A DNA stretch of 35,497 nt from Myxococcales bacterium (GCA_021783235.1 JAJXUD010000049.1:1-35497), one strand, 5' to 3'; numbered from the stretch's first letter, positions 1 through 7,328 are shown. Translations and numbers: made by a program. The notes: generated by a model from the letters alone, not told the origin.

Positions 1-291
1 GCGCCGGCCGCCGCGACCGGCTCCCCCGTCGGCAGCGCGCTCGCGCTGCTCGAGCGGGGCGAGCAGCTCGAGAACGAGGGCCACTGCGCGGAGGCCATCG
101 GGATCTTCTCCGCCATGACCGGCCAGCCGGGCAACGACCCGCTCGTCGAGCGGGCCCTCATCGGCCGCGCCCGCTGCCGCCTCGATCTCGGCCAGAACGC
201 CGACGCCGTGCGCGACCTGAAGGGCTACCTCTCGCGCTTCCCGAGCGGCGAGTTCGCGACCGAAGCCCAGCGGCTGCTGGGCGGCCTCTGA
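1..291 (+). CDS. C-terminal part of a TPR-like protein (5' end outside window)
   Basis: Frame 1 is open from the first base to a TGA at 289-291 and gives 96 residues of a protein whose start lies outside the window. The visible part is a pair of amphipathic helices in the style of tetratricopeptide repeats: an ALLERGEQLENEGHCAEAI helix, then RCRLDLGQNADAVRDLKGYL, ending in a YLSRFPSGEFATEAQRLLG segment that resembles the end of YbgF/BamD-like TPR proteins. TPRs mediate protein-protein contact, so a scaffold or envelope-assembly role is possible. The first residues (APAAATGSP) look like a Pro/Ala linker. No catalytic motif is visible and the full-length function cannot be told from this fragment. 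Confidence 0.7.
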   Translation, partial: APAAATGSPVGSALALLERGEQLENEGHCAEAIGIFSAMTGQPGNDPLVERALIGRARCRLDLGQNADAVRDLKGYLSRFPSGEFATEAQRLLGGL

Positions 292-359
292 GGGGGCGTG
301 AGTGAATCGTCGGCTCGGCTGCTCGTGACGGGAGAGGGCGTGCGCGCCCCCCCCGAACG

Positions 360-1085
360 TCACTCCGCGAGGAAGCGGTCGAGCTCGTCGTCGAGGCCGG
401 GCCCGAGCTCGGCGAGCTTTCCCGCGAAGCGGACCCGTCCGTCGCGCAGGAAGACCAGCCGGTCGGCGACGCGGCGCAGGGAGCGCATGTCGTGGGAGAC
501 CACGAGCACGCCGGTGCCGCGGCGGGCCACCGCGCGGACGAGGTCGTCGATCTGGCGAACCGCCTGGGGATCGAGGCCGCTCGTCGGCTCGTCGAGGACC
601 AGCGCGTCGGGCTCGAGCGCGAGGGCCCGGGCGACGCCCGCCCGCTGGCGCGCCCCGGCAGAGACGCGGCCCGGCAGCGCGAAGGCGAGCTCGGCGAGGC
701 CGACGCCGGCGAGCAGCTCGCGCGCCCGCGCTGCCGCCGCGCCACGGGAGAGGCGCCGCCGGTGTCGCAAGGGCAGGGCGACGTTCTCCTCGAGCGTGAG
801 CCAGTCGAGCAGCGCCGCGCCTTGCAGGACGAGCGAGGCGCCGCTGCGGCTGCGCCGCAGGGCGCCGGGCGATCGCCGGTCGAGCGGGCGCCCGGAGATC
901 CGGATCTCGCCGCGATCGGGGGTGAGGAGGCCGAGGGCGAGGCGGGCGAGCACCGACTTGCCGGCGCCGGAGCGGCCGATGACGTAGACCACCTCGCCGA
1001 ACCCCACCGATATGGCGACGTCGTCGAGCACGCGCCGCCCGCCGAACGACATGTCGAGCCCCGCGATTTCGAGCGCCGGCGTCAC
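360..1085 (-). CDS. MlaF-like ABC transporter ATPase (NBD 1, intact Q and H loops)
   Basis: A 241-residue ATP-binding subunit of an Mla/Mce-type lipid transporter. It has Walker A GRSGAGKS (37-44), a Q-loop Gln in LVLQG (88), Walker B ALVLDEPTSGLD (161-172) and the switch His in VVSHDM (198). The signature motif is unusual: VSAGARQRAG (141-150) instead of LSGGM-type. The GTG start at 1085 overlaps the stop of the upstream permease by four bases (GTGA), which implies translational coupling. It is the last gene of the ubiB-ATPase-permease-permease-ATPase operon. In the Mla family this subunit powers phospholipid movement across the inner membrane. The degraded signature complements defects in the second ATPase of the operon, so the two probably form a heterodimer. 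The family call is firm; the substrate is unknown. Confidence 0.85.
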   Translation of the reverse strand: MTPALEIAGLDMSFGGRRVLDDVAISVGFGEVVYVIGRSGAGKSVLARLALGLLTPDRGEIRISGRPLDRRSPGALRRSRSGASLVLQGAALLDWLTLEENVALPLRHRRRLSRGAAAARARELLAGVGLAELAFALPGRVSAGARQRAGVARALALEPDALVLDEPTSGLDPQAVRQIDDLVRAVARRGTGVLVVSHDMRSLRRVADRLVFLRDGRVRFAGKLAELGPGLDDELDRFLAE

Positions 1086-1777
1086 GCGAACGCCAGCCCG
1101 AGCAGGATGTCCCAGACGAGCACGCAGAGCACGCCCCAGACGACGGCCGTCGAGGCGGCGCGGGCGATGCCGCGGGGGCCGCGGCCATGGCGGCGGGCGG
1201 CGAGGAACGCCGCGAGCGGCAAGCTCGCGCCGTCGAGGCCGAGCTTCGCCCAGAAGAGGGCGAGGTCCTTGCCGTCGACGAGCCGGGGCGAGACGAAGGC
1301 CGACAGCCGCCCCGTGCCCGTGAGCTGCGCGAAGCCGCCCGCGGCGAGCGAGGCGGCGAGCACGCCGACGACGCCGACGAGCAGGGTCCCGAGGATCCCC
1401 GCGAGGAGCCGCGGCAGGTAGACCTCGCGGCCGATCCGGGCGCCGTAGAGCGAGAGCGCGTCCAACTGCTCGGAGGCGTCCATCCAGGCGAGCTCGGCGC
1501 CGGTGGCCGAGCCGAGCCGCGCGGCGAGCACGCTCCCCGCCATGATCGGCGCGAACTCGCGCACGAGGAGCTTCATGAACATCGGCCCGATCCGGTCGAG
1601 GTCGAGGAGCGCGCGCTGGGCCTGGAGCGCGGCGTGCTTCTCGAGGACCACCCCGAAGAAGGCGAGGGCGAGCGTCGCGATGGGCAGGCTCCCGAGGCCG
1701 AGCGACCAGAGCTGCCGGGCCGTCTCGGCGAGGGCGGGTCGCTCGAAGGCGACGAGGGGGGCGGGGCGGCCCCTCAC
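1082..1777 (-). CDS. MlaE-family permease 2
   Basis: A 231-residue inner-membrane permease. The diagnostic MlaE/YrbE region is present: REFAPIMAGSVLAARLGSA followed by TGAELAWMDASEQLDAL, matching the family's RELGP...GRVGS...AELGTMRVTEQIDAL. Hydrophobic segments lie around LPIATLALAFFGVVL, ILGTLLVGVVGVLAASLAA and the C-terminal VVWGVLCVLVWDILLGLAFA. The GTG start at 1777 overlaps the TGA of the preceding permease by four bases. It differs clearly from its neighbour permease, so the transporter probably uses two different transmembrane subunits rather than the usual MlaE homodimer. No MlaD (MCE-domain) gene is next to it. Confidence 0.83.
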   Translation of the reverse strand: MRGRPAPLVAFERPALAETARQLWSLGLGSLPIATLALAFFGVVLEKHAALQAQRALLDLDRIGPMFMKLLVREFAPIMAGSVLAARLGSATGAELAWMDASEQLDALSLYGARIGREVYLPRLLAGILGTLLVGVVGVLAASLAAGGFAQLTGTGRLSAFVSPRLVDGKDLALFWAKLGLDGASLPLAAFLAARRHGRGPRGIARAASTAVVWGVLCVLVWDILLGLAFA

Positions 1778-2550
1778 ATCCCCCCCGTGAGCAGGACGTC
1801 GAGGAGCAGGATCCAGCCGATGGCGTGGACCACCGCCGCGCGGGCGGCCTGCCCGACGCCGCGCCCGTTCGCCGGCGCCGCGAGGCCCGCCCGCAGGGCC
1901 GAGAGGGCGATCGCGAGCCCGAAGGCCGCCGACTTCTCGAGCCCGAGCGCCGCGTCGCGGGGCCCGAGCGAGCGGCGCATCGAGCGCCAGAACTCGAGCA
2001 CGGGGAGCCCGAGCCATCCACGGGCGGCGAGCGCGGCGGCCGCGAGCGCGACGACGTCGCCGAAGGCGGTGAGGAGCAGCACGGACGCCGCCATGCCCCA
2101 GAGCCGAGGCGCGAGGAGCGCGCGGACGCTGTCGACGCCGAGCGCCTCGAGCGCGGGAAGCTGCTCTCCCGCCCGCAGCGCGGCGACCTCGGCGGCGCGA
2201 GCGGCGCCGACGCGCCCGGCGTAGACGAGCGCGACGAGCAGCGGGCAGACCTCGCGTAGGCTCGCGTAGCCCGCGCCCCAGCCGAGGAGGCCGAGCACGC
2301 CGAGCTGCCGGATGAAGAAGCCGGTCTGAACCACGACGAGCGCGCCCGCGAGCGCCGCGGTGATCGCGACGAGGCCGAGACTCTGCGCGCCGTCCCAGGC
2401 GAGGATGCGGGCGAGCTCGCGGCCGTCGAGGCTTCCCAGGGCGGTCGCCGAGCGGCCGGCGAGCAGCGCGAGGGCGCCGGCCGCGCGGAGCCAGCCGACG
2501 AGCGGGCGGCCGACGGCGCGCCCCGCGGCGACGAGCGCTCGGTCCGTCAC
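1774..2550 (-). CDS. MlaE-family permease 1
   Basis: A 258-residue inner-membrane permease of the MlaE/YrbE family. The conserved family block is easily read: VCPLLVALVYAGRVGAARAA, then EVAALRAGEQLPALEALGVD. Hydrophobic helices include LGLVAITAALAGALVVVQTG, LWGMAASVLLLTAFGDVVAL and the C-terminal AVVHAIGWILLLDVLLTGG. The GTG start at 2550 overlaps the TGA of the upstream ATPase by four bases. It ends in ATGTGA, where the next permease's GTG begins. With the other three transporter genes it forms a fully coupled cluster, so equal production of the subunits is expected. It probably acts in lipid trafficking between inner and outer membrane; the direction is unknown. Confidence 0.87.
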   Translation of the reverse strand: MTDRALVAAGRAVGRPLVGWLRAAGALALLAGRSATALGSLDGRELARILAWDGAQSLGLVAITAALAGALVVVQTGFFIRQLGVLGLLGWGAGYASLREVCPLLVALVYAGRVGAARAAEVAALRAGEQLPALEALGVDSVRALLAPRLWGMAASVLLLTAFGDVVALAAAALAARGWLGLPVLEFWRSMRRSLGPRDAALGLEKSAAFGLAIALSALRAGLAAPANGRGVGQAARAAVVHAIGWILLLDVLLTGGM

Positions 2551-3212
2551 GTCAGGGTTTCCCAGCGGGCGCGGATCACGTCGCGAGGGCCGAGCCTCGC
2601 GGGCCGCCCCGGTTCGAGGACGAGCCCGAGATCGACGAGCTCCCAGAGCGGGCCCGGGTCCGCCGCGCCGACGACGAGCAGCCCCTCCGCCGGCGCCGAG
2701 AGCAGCGCGCCGATCTCCCGCGCCGTCACCGGATCGAGCCCGGCGGCGGGCTCGTCGAAGATCCGGACCGGCGCCCCCGAGGCCAGAGCGCGCGCGATGC
2801 CGGCCCGCTTACGCATGCCGCCCGAGAGCTCCTGGGGCCGCTTCTCCTCGTCGCTCGCGGCGAGGCCGACGCTCCGGAGCGCGGCGCGCCCCCGCGCGAG
2901 GGCCGCCTCGCGGGGGAGCCGGCGCAAGTGGAGGAGTACGTTCTCGAGCAGGCTCTCCGAGTCGAGCAGCGCGTCCCTCTCGAAGGCCATGGCGCGGGCC
3001 GGGGCGCGGCCGCCCGCCCAGTCGATTCGCCCGGCGGTCGGCCGCCGCAGCCCGGCGAGCAGCTTGAGCAGCGTGGTCTTTCCCGAGCCCGAGGGACCCG
3101 TGACGAGGAGCCGCGCCCCGGCGGAGAGCGAGAGATCGAGCGGCGCGAGCGCCCCCGCCGGGCCGGGCGCCACCGCGGCGCCCTTCAGCGCGACGAGCGG
3201 CGCGGCAGCCAT
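2547..3212 (-). CDS. MlaF-like ABC transporter ATPase (NBD 2, degenerate Q and H loops)
   Basis: A 221-residue ATP-binding subunit. Walker A is GPSGSGKTT (39-47), the signature LSGGMRKRAGIARALA (129-144) is canonical for MlaF-type ATPases, and Walker B is VRIFDEPAAGLD (149-160). Two catalytic features are missing. The Q-loop position reads MAFERDAL (Glu at 78 instead of Gln), and the switch region reads LLVVGAADPG (about 178-187) with Ala where family members have THD or SHD. On its own it should hydrolyse ATP poorly. The ATG at 3212 lies inside the end of ubiB (28-base overlap). Together with the other ATPase, which keeps Q and H but has a degraded signature, it fits an asymmetric heterodimer. 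Confidence 0.85.
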   Translation of the reverse strand: MAAAPLVALKGAAVAPGPAGALAPLDLSLSAGARLLVTGPSGSGKTTLLKLLAGLRRPTAGRIDWAGGRAPARAMAFERDALLDSESLLENVLLHLRRLPREAALARGRAALRSVGLAASDEEKRPQELSGGMRKRAGIARALASGAPVRIFDEPAAGLDPVTAREIGALLSAPAEGLLVVGAADPGPLWELVDLGLVLEPGRPARLGPRDVIRARWETLT

Positions 3213-4882
3213 CGCGAGATCCGGAGCTTCTTGATCCGGACGAGGACGAAGTACCAGGTGGCGACGGAGCCGAAGAGCATCGCGGCGAGGGCGATGGCGA
3301 TGACGGCGACGATGGGCACGCCGTGGAAGCTCCACGGCTCGCGCGCGAGGCTGATGACGGCGCCGACCACGAGCGAGGAGCCGAGCATGCCGACGAGCAG
3401 CACCACCGAGACGCGGCGCAAGGCGTCGGTCAGATCCTCGAACGGTCGTCCCTGCACGTTGACCGCGAACTTCCCGCCCTCGAGATCGAGCAGGATCTGC
3501 GAGAGCTGCGTCGGCAGATCCTGAGCCATCTCCTGCAGCCGCAGGACTCCCTTGAGGAGCCCGCCCTGGAGCGAGGCCGGGGAGAGCCCGCCGAACAGCA
3601 GCTGCCGCACGTACGGCATGGTGGTCGCGCCGATGTCGAGATCCGGGTCGAGCTGCCGCAGGACGCCCTCGGCCGACACCGAGGCGCGCGAGAGGAGGGC
3701 GTAGTCCTTGGGGATCCGGATCCGGTAGCGGACGGCGAGGTCCAGGAGATCGCGCAAGAGGCTGCTCGCCTCCACGTTCTTGAGGCTCTTGACCCGGTAG
3801 CGCGAGAGCAGCGCGGCGATGTCGCCGCGAAAGGCCGCGAGGTTCGTGCGCGCGTCCGGGATACCCACTCGGTAGAGGAGGCGGGCCACGGTGTCGGCGT
3901 CGCCGATCGCCACCGCGACGGTGAGCATCACGAGCGTCTGCTGCATCTCGGGGCTCAGCCGCCCGACGAGGCCGAAGTCGATGATCGCGGTCCGGCCGTC
4001 CGGCAGGTAGAGGAGGTTCCCCGGGTGCGGGTCGCCATGGAAGAGGCCGTCGTCGAAGAGCTGGTGGAAGCTCTCCTCGACCACCCGCTGGGCGAGCAGC
4101 TTGCGCGTCTCGGGCTCCTCGACGTCCGTGATCTTGATGCCCTGGAGGTAGGACATCGTCAGCACCGAGCGGGCGGAGAGCTCGTCGAAGACCTTCGGGA
4201 TGACGATGGCCGGGCGGCCCTCGTTCTTCTGCGCGAACTCGCGGATGTTCTTCGCCTCGTTCTCGAAGTCGAGCTCCTCGTGGATGGCGCGGTCGAACTC
4301 CTCGACGATGCCCGAGGGCGTGTAGACGCCCACCTCCTCCACCACCGCCTCGAGCGCCCGGGCGAGGTAGTCGAGCAGGTCGAGGTCGGTCTCGATCTTC
4401 CGCTCGATGTCGGGCCGCTGGACCTTCACCACCACCTCGTCGCCCCCCTTCGTGCGGGCGCGGTGGACCTGGGCGATCGAGGCCGAGGCGAGCGGCGTGG
4501 GATCGATCCAGGCGAAGGCCTCGTCCGCCGGCCTGCGGAGCGCCCGCTCGATCTGCGCTCGGACGGTCTCGAGCGGAATCGGCGGGGCCGCGTCCTGCAG
4601 GCCGCGCAGCTCGTCGACGACCTCGGCGGGGAGCAGGTCGGCGCGCGTCGAGAGCACCTGGCCGAGCTTGATGAAGGTGGGGCCGAGGTCCGAGAGCAGC
4701 TCGCGGAAGCGGCGCGCCGTCGAGAGCCGCCGCAGCTCCTCCGGCGAGGGGGCCTCGCCCTCGGGCAGGGGGACCTTGTCGCGCAGCCGCGAGCGGGCGA
4801 GCAGCTCGCCGAAGCCGTGGCGCACGACGATGGCGGAGATCTGCCGCAGCCGGGCGAGATCCTGGAAGGCTTCGCGGAGCAT
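3185..4882 (-). CDS. ubiB: UbiB/ABC1/ADCK-family atypical kinase
   Basis: A 565-residue member of the UbiB family of protein-kinase-like ATPases, needed for ubiquinone biosynthesis or lipid homeostasis at membranes. It shows the family-specific KLGQ motif (72-75), the Ala-rich loop ASASIAQVHRA (132-142) replacing the Gly-rich loop, the ATP-binding Lys in VVKVQRP (153), the catalytic segment FHGDPHPGN (281-289) and the metal-binding DFG (302-304). Two C-terminal transmembrane helices (about 491-511 and 522-548) anchor it. There is no Shine-Dalgarno before the ATG; a TAGCTT element ends nine bases upstream, suggesting a leaderless or very short-leader mRNA. It is the first gene of the operon with the Mla-type transporter, which links it by position to lipid transport. 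Length and motif order are typical. Confidence 0.93.
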   Translation of the reverse strand: MLREAFQDLARLRQISAIVVRHGFGELLARSRLRDKVPLPEGEAPSPEELRRLSTARRFRELLSDLGPTFIKLGQVLSTRADLLPAEVVDELRGLQDAAPPIPLETVRAQIERALRRPADEAFAWIDPTPLASASIAQVHRARTKGGDEVVVKVQRPDIERKIETDLDLLDYLARALEAVVEEVGVYTPSGIVEEFDRAIHEELDFENEAKNIREFAQKNEGRPAIVIPKVFDELSARSVLTMSYLQGIKITDVEEPETRKLLAQRVVEESFHQLFDDGLFHGDPHPGNLLYLPDGRTAIIDFGLVGRLSPEMQQTLVMLTVAVAIGDADTVARLLYRVGIPDARTNLAAFRGDIAALLSRYRVKSLKNVEASSLLRDLLDLAVRYRIRIPKDYALLSRASVSAEGVLRQLDPDLDIGATTMPYVRQLLFGGLSPASLQGGLLKGVLRLQEMAQDLPTQLSQILLDLEGGKFAVNVQGRPFEDLTDALRRVSVVLLVGMLGSSLVVGAVISLAREPWSFHGVPIVAVIAIALAAMLFGSVATWYFVLVRIKKLRISRWLPRRSSR

Positions 4883-5039
4883 GGCGCCGGGAAGCTACCA
4901 CGCAGTGGCGCCGCTTCGCTCGGGGGAGTGCAGTGACCTCGGATTTGGTCCCCCGGCCGGTACTGCGCCGAGGGCCTTTCGATGCGGGCAAGAGTGAGCC
5001 GCGGGGTCCACTTCTGACCGGGCCTTGAAGAGGAAGCGT

Positions 5040-5059
5040 TCGGGGAGCTCGCTCCCGGA
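5040..5059. promoter_or_regulatory. Imperfect palindrome, candidate enhancer (UAS) for the kdp sigma-54 activator
   Basis: The 20 bases form an inverted repeat with nine-base arms (eight of nine pairs match) around a two-base centre, with core GGGAGC-TC-GCTCCC. The centre is about 104 bases upstream of the -24 GG of the sigma-54 promoter at 5152, or roughly -128 from the expected transcription start. That distance is normal for upstream activator sites of NtrC-type proteins. The dyad itself is visible; that the regulator encoded at 13412-14797 binds it is inference. Confidence 0.45.
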
Positions 5060-5086
5060 CGGGCCGTTGCGGATTGCAGGGGTGGA

Positions 5087-5102
5087 TGGCAGCTTTCCTG
5101 CG
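5087..5102 (+). promoter_or_regulatory. Weak sigma-54-like site upstream of kdp
   Basis: TGGCAGCTTTCCTGCG keeps the invariant GG-N10-GC spacing of sigma-54 promoters but is poorer than the site at 5152 (CTGC instead of TTGC, TGGCAG instead of TGGCAC). It may be a decoy or a secondary promoter, or it may be chance in GC-rich DNA. Confidence 0.2.
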
Positions 5103-5151
5103 AAAGTGCACGGCGATCGCTGTGCCAGTGGCCGAGAACCGACTGCTCCAG

Positions 5152-5167
5152 TGGCACGACGGTTGCT
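5152..5167 (+). promoter_or_regulatory. Sigma-54 (-24/-12) promoter of the kdp locus
   Basis: TGGCACGACGGTTGCT matches the sigma-54 consensus TGGCACG-N4-TTGC[A/T] at every defined position, with GG and GC separated by exactly ten bases. The predicted start is about 12 bases past the GC, near 5178. It points into the outer-membrane-protein remnant (ATG 5185) and the kdp genes with no obvious terminator between. A sigma-54 promoter needs an AAA+ activator; a gene for one lies convergently at the other end of the locus, and a palindrome sits about 100 bases upstream. Confidence 0.75.
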
Positions 5168-5184
5168 GTTGCCTGCAGCTCGAG

Positions 5185-5407
5185 ATGAACGACCTCGCCT
5201 TCGCGCTCACGGCGCTCGCCGTTCCCCTGTGCGCTTCGCCCGCGATCGCTGACGGCGGCTCGCCGCCGGCCCCCTCTGCCTTCGCCGACTTCTCCTGGAT
5301 GTCGGGCAACGCCGGCGCCTCGGAGCGGCCGCTCTCGGCTGGACCGTTCGGGGGGCGAGCCGCGCGTCGACGCCGCGGCACCGCTCGCGATGCTGGTCAA
5401 CCTGTGA
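5185..5407 (+). pseudogene. Remnant of a BBP2/OmpL-like outer-membrane beta-barrel gene
   Basis: From the ATG at 5185 the frame encodes a signal peptide (MNDLAFALTALAVPLCASPAIA) and then a mature start GGSPPAPSAFADFSWMSGN followed by a PL...F segment. The run resembles the N-terminus of putative beta-barrel porins of the BBP2/OmpL type (F.F.DF.W.NGN...PL....F.PE.RVD). At a run of six G (5350-5355) the frame shifts. Reading with one G less continues as GEPRVDAAAPLAMLVNL and stops at 5405-5407. So a frameshift and then loss of the several-hundred-residue barrel are apparent. I recall such porins next to kdp genes in other genomes, but cannot check this here. It could also be a short exported peptide unrelated to porins. 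Confidence 0.45.
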
Positions 5408-5420
5408 GGTCATCGCCCCG

Positions 5421-5504
5421 ATGAGAGATCTCGTCTTCGTGCTCGCGACGGTCGGCTTCTTCGCCCTCTCTTGGCTCTATGCCGCGGGATGCGCCCGGCT
5501 CTAG
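5421..5504 (+). CDS. 27-residue single-span membrane peptide upstream of kdpF
   Basis: ATG 5421 to TAG 5504 encodes MRDLVFVLATVGFFALSWLY followed by AAGCARL. It is one hydrophobic helix with a short polar C-terminus containing Cys-Ala-Arg-Leu. The stop codon overlaps the Shine-Dalgarno of kdpF, so it sits inside the kdp operon and is probably translated with it. Its size and topology resemble KdpF, but KdpF itself is the next gene. I recall similar short peptides with an R.C.RL-type ending just upstream of kdpF in other bacteria, but cannot check. It may stabilise or modulate the Kdp complex; that role is a guess. Confidence 0.6.
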   Translation: MRDLVFVLATVGFFALSWLYAAGCARL

Positions 5505-5508
5505 GAGG
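5503..5508 (+). promoter_or_regulatory. Strong Shine-Dalgarno deciding the TTG start of kdpF
   Basis: AGGAGG lies five bases before the TTG at 5514 and overlaps the stop codon of the upstream 27-residue peptide. It supports the unusual TTG start and re-initiation by the same ribosomes. Confidence 0.7.
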
Positions 5509-5513
5509 ATCCC

Positions 5514-5603
5514 TTGGGTTTCGATGCCTTGCTGGGGCTCGTGGTCAGCGTTGGGCTCTGCGTCTATCTCGTCTACGCGCTGCTGCGTCCGGAGAGGTTC
5601 TAG
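5514..5603 (+). CDS. kdpF: KdpF, small subunit of the potassium-transporting ATPase
   Basis: A TTG-started 29-residue peptide, (M)GFDALLGLVVSVGLCVYLVY followed by ALLRPERF. KdpF proteins are single-span peptides of about 29 residues ending in a short YALL.PE.F-type tail, which this matches well. KdpF binds KdpA and helps hold the KdpFABC complex together. The gene is preceded by AGGAGG and lies three bases before kdpA. It is too short to be found by most ORF callers. Confidence 0.85.
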   Translation: MGFDALLGLVVSVGLCVYLVYALLRPERF

Positions 5604-5606
5604 GAC

Positions 5607-7328
5607 ATGACCGCCATTGGCTGGATCCAGATCATCGCCTTCTTTGCGCTCGTTCTGCTCCTCACGAAGCCGCTCGGGCTCTACCTCTACCGAGTGTTCG
5701 AGGGCAGGCGGCGGCCACTCCCGCGGATCGTGGGGCCGATGGAGCGATTCTTCCTCCGGCTCTGCGGCGTCGACCCCTCGGTCGAGCAGGACTGGAAGGA
5801 GTACGCCTTCTCTCTCCTCGCCTTCAGCCTCTTCGGCATGCTCGTGACCTATGCGCTCGAGCGCCTCCAGCACATCCTGCCGCTCAATCCGCAGCGGTTT
5901 CCCGCCATCGAGCCCGCCCTCGCGTTCGACACGGCCGCGAGCTTCACGACGAACACGAACTGGCAGGCCTATTCGGGCGAGTCGACGATGAGCGACCTGA
6001 CCCAGATGGCCGGGCTCGCCTGGCACAACTTCACCTCGGCGGCGGCGGGGATCGGCGTGGCGCTCGCGCTCGCCCGCGGGCTCACGAGACGCCAGGGACC
6101 CGACGGGGCGAAGACGCTCGGAAACTTCTGGGTGGACCTCGTCCGCGCGGTTCTCTTCGTGCTCTTGCCCATCTGCGTCGTGGCGGCGCTGTTTCTCGTC
6201 TCGCAGGGGGTCGTCCAGAGCCTCGCGCCGTACCGTGACGTGACGACCCTCGAGGGACCGAGGCAGATCCTCCCGATGGGGCCGGTCGCCTCGCAGGAGG
6301 CCATCAAGGAGTTCGGCACCAACGGCGGCGGCTTTTTCAACGCAAACAGCGCCCACCCGTTCGAGAACCCGACGCCCCTCACGAACCTCGTCGAACTCCT
6401 GCTCATCTTCGCGATCCCCGCGGCCCTGACCTACACCTACGGCCGGATGGCGCGCGACAGCCGGCAGGGCTGGGCGCTCTTCGCCGCCATGTCGATGCTC
6501 TTCTTCGCCGGGGTGGGCGTCTGCTACGGGGCCGAAGCCCGCGGCAACCCCGCGCTGCGCGGCCTCGCCGTCTCGCAGTCCACGGGGAACCTCGAGGGGA
6601 AGGAGGTGCGCTTCGGCGTCGCCGCCTCGGCGCTCTTCGCGACGGTGACCACCGACACCTCCTGTGGAGCCGTCAACTCGATGCACGACAGCTTCACGCC
6701 GATCGGCGGCCTGGTCACCCTCGCGAACATGGAGCTCGGCGAGGTGATCTTCGGCGGGGTCGGCGCGGGACTCTTCGGGGCCCTCGTGTTCGTGCTCCTC
6801 GCGGTCTTCATCGCGGGGCTCATGGTGGGGCGAACCCCGGAGTATCTGGGCAAGAAGATCGAGGCGCGCGAGATGAAGCTCGCGATGCTCTTCGTCCTCG
6901 TCTTCCCCGCGATCATCCTCTGCGGGTCGGCCTGGGCGGCGGTCGCGCCCGCGGGCGTCGCCTCGCTCGGAAACGCCGGACCGCACGGCCTCTCGGAGAT
7001 TCTCTATGCCTTCTCGAGCAGCGCCGCGAACAACGGCTCGGCGTTCGCGGGGCTGAACGCCAACACGCCTTGGTGGAACGTGGTCCTGGCGCTCGCGATG
7101 CTCGCGGGCCGCTTCCTCATGATCGTCCCGGTGCTCGCGCTCGCCGGCGGGATGGTCGGAAAGAAGGTGGTCTCTCCGGGGCTCGGGACCTTCCCGACGG
7201 ATGGCCCGCTCTTCGTCGGGCTGCTCGTCTCGGTCATCGTCATCGTCGGGGCGCTAACCTTCTTCCCGGCCCTCTGCCTGGGGCCGATCCTCGAAGAGAC
7301 CCTGGCTGGCGGCGGGAGGCTGTTCTGA
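5607..7328 (+). CDS. kdpA: KdpA, potassium-translocating channel-like subunit
   Basis: A 573-residue polytopic membrane protein, slightly longer than the E. coli protein (557). It begins with the typical [20 protein letters not shown] helix. It carries family blocks [15 protein letters not shown] (about 114-128), [20 protein letters not shown] (about 236-255) and [13 protein letters not shown] near residue 475. KdpA is related to Trk/Ktr channels; it binds K+ in a selectivity filter and passes it through a tunnel to KdpB. TGATG couples its stop to the kdpB start. It should be made under K+ limitation. Confidence 0.97.
   Translation: MTAIGWIQIIAFFALVLLLTKPLGLYLYRVFEGRRRPLPRIVGPMERFFLRLCGVDPSVEQDWKEYAFSLLAFSLFGMLVTYALERLQHILPLNPQRFPAIEPALAFDTAASFTTNTNWQAYSGESTMSDLTQMAGLAWHNFTSAAAGIGVALALARGLTRRQGPDGAKTLGNFWVDLVRAVLFVLLPICVVAALFLVSQGVVQSLAPYRDVTTLEGPRQILPMGPVASQEAIKEFGTNGGGFFNANSAHPFENPTPLTNLVELLLIFAIPAALTYTYGRMARDSRQGWALFAAMSMLFFAGVGVCYGAEARGNPALRGLAVSQSTGNLEGKEVRFGVAASALFATVTTDTSCGAVNSMHDSFTPIGGLVTLANMELGEVIFGGVGAGLFGALVFVLLAVFIAGLMVGRTPEYLGKKIEAREMKLAMLFVLVFPAIILCGSAWAAVAPAGVASLGNAGPHGLSEILYAFSSSAANNGSAFAGLNANTPWWNVVLALAMLAGRFLMIVPVLALAGGMVGKKVVSPGLGTFPTDGPLFVGLLVSVIVIVGALTFFPALCLGPILEETLAGGGRLF

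Larger units (their letters stand above)
4883..5184. other. Divergent intergenic region between ubiB and the kdp locus
   Basis: This 302-base stretch separates ubiB (minus) from the kdp locus (plus). No credible gene was found in it. On the ubiB side it holds a TAGCTT element on the minus strand (4892-4897). On the kdp side it holds a 20-base imperfect palindrome (5040-5059), a weak sigma-54-like site (5087-5102) and a near-perfect sigma-54 promoter (5152-5167). It therefore looks like a regulatory region controlling kdp expression, described further under its separate sites. Confidence 0.7.

Noticed and set aside
360-2021. A single 553-codon minus-strand frame joining permease sequence and ATPase
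   Set aside because: Its first half is an out-of-frame reading of the two permeases; the ATPase starts at the GTG at 1085.
3360-4930. Plus-strand frame of more than 500 codons opposite ubiB
   Set aside because: It is a Glu/Arg-rich shadow; ubiB has complete kinase motifs on the minus strand.
5397-6986. Minus-strand frame of 529 codons opposite kdpA
   Set aside because: It is highly charged low-complexity translation typical of antisense to a membrane-protein gene; kdpA is certain.
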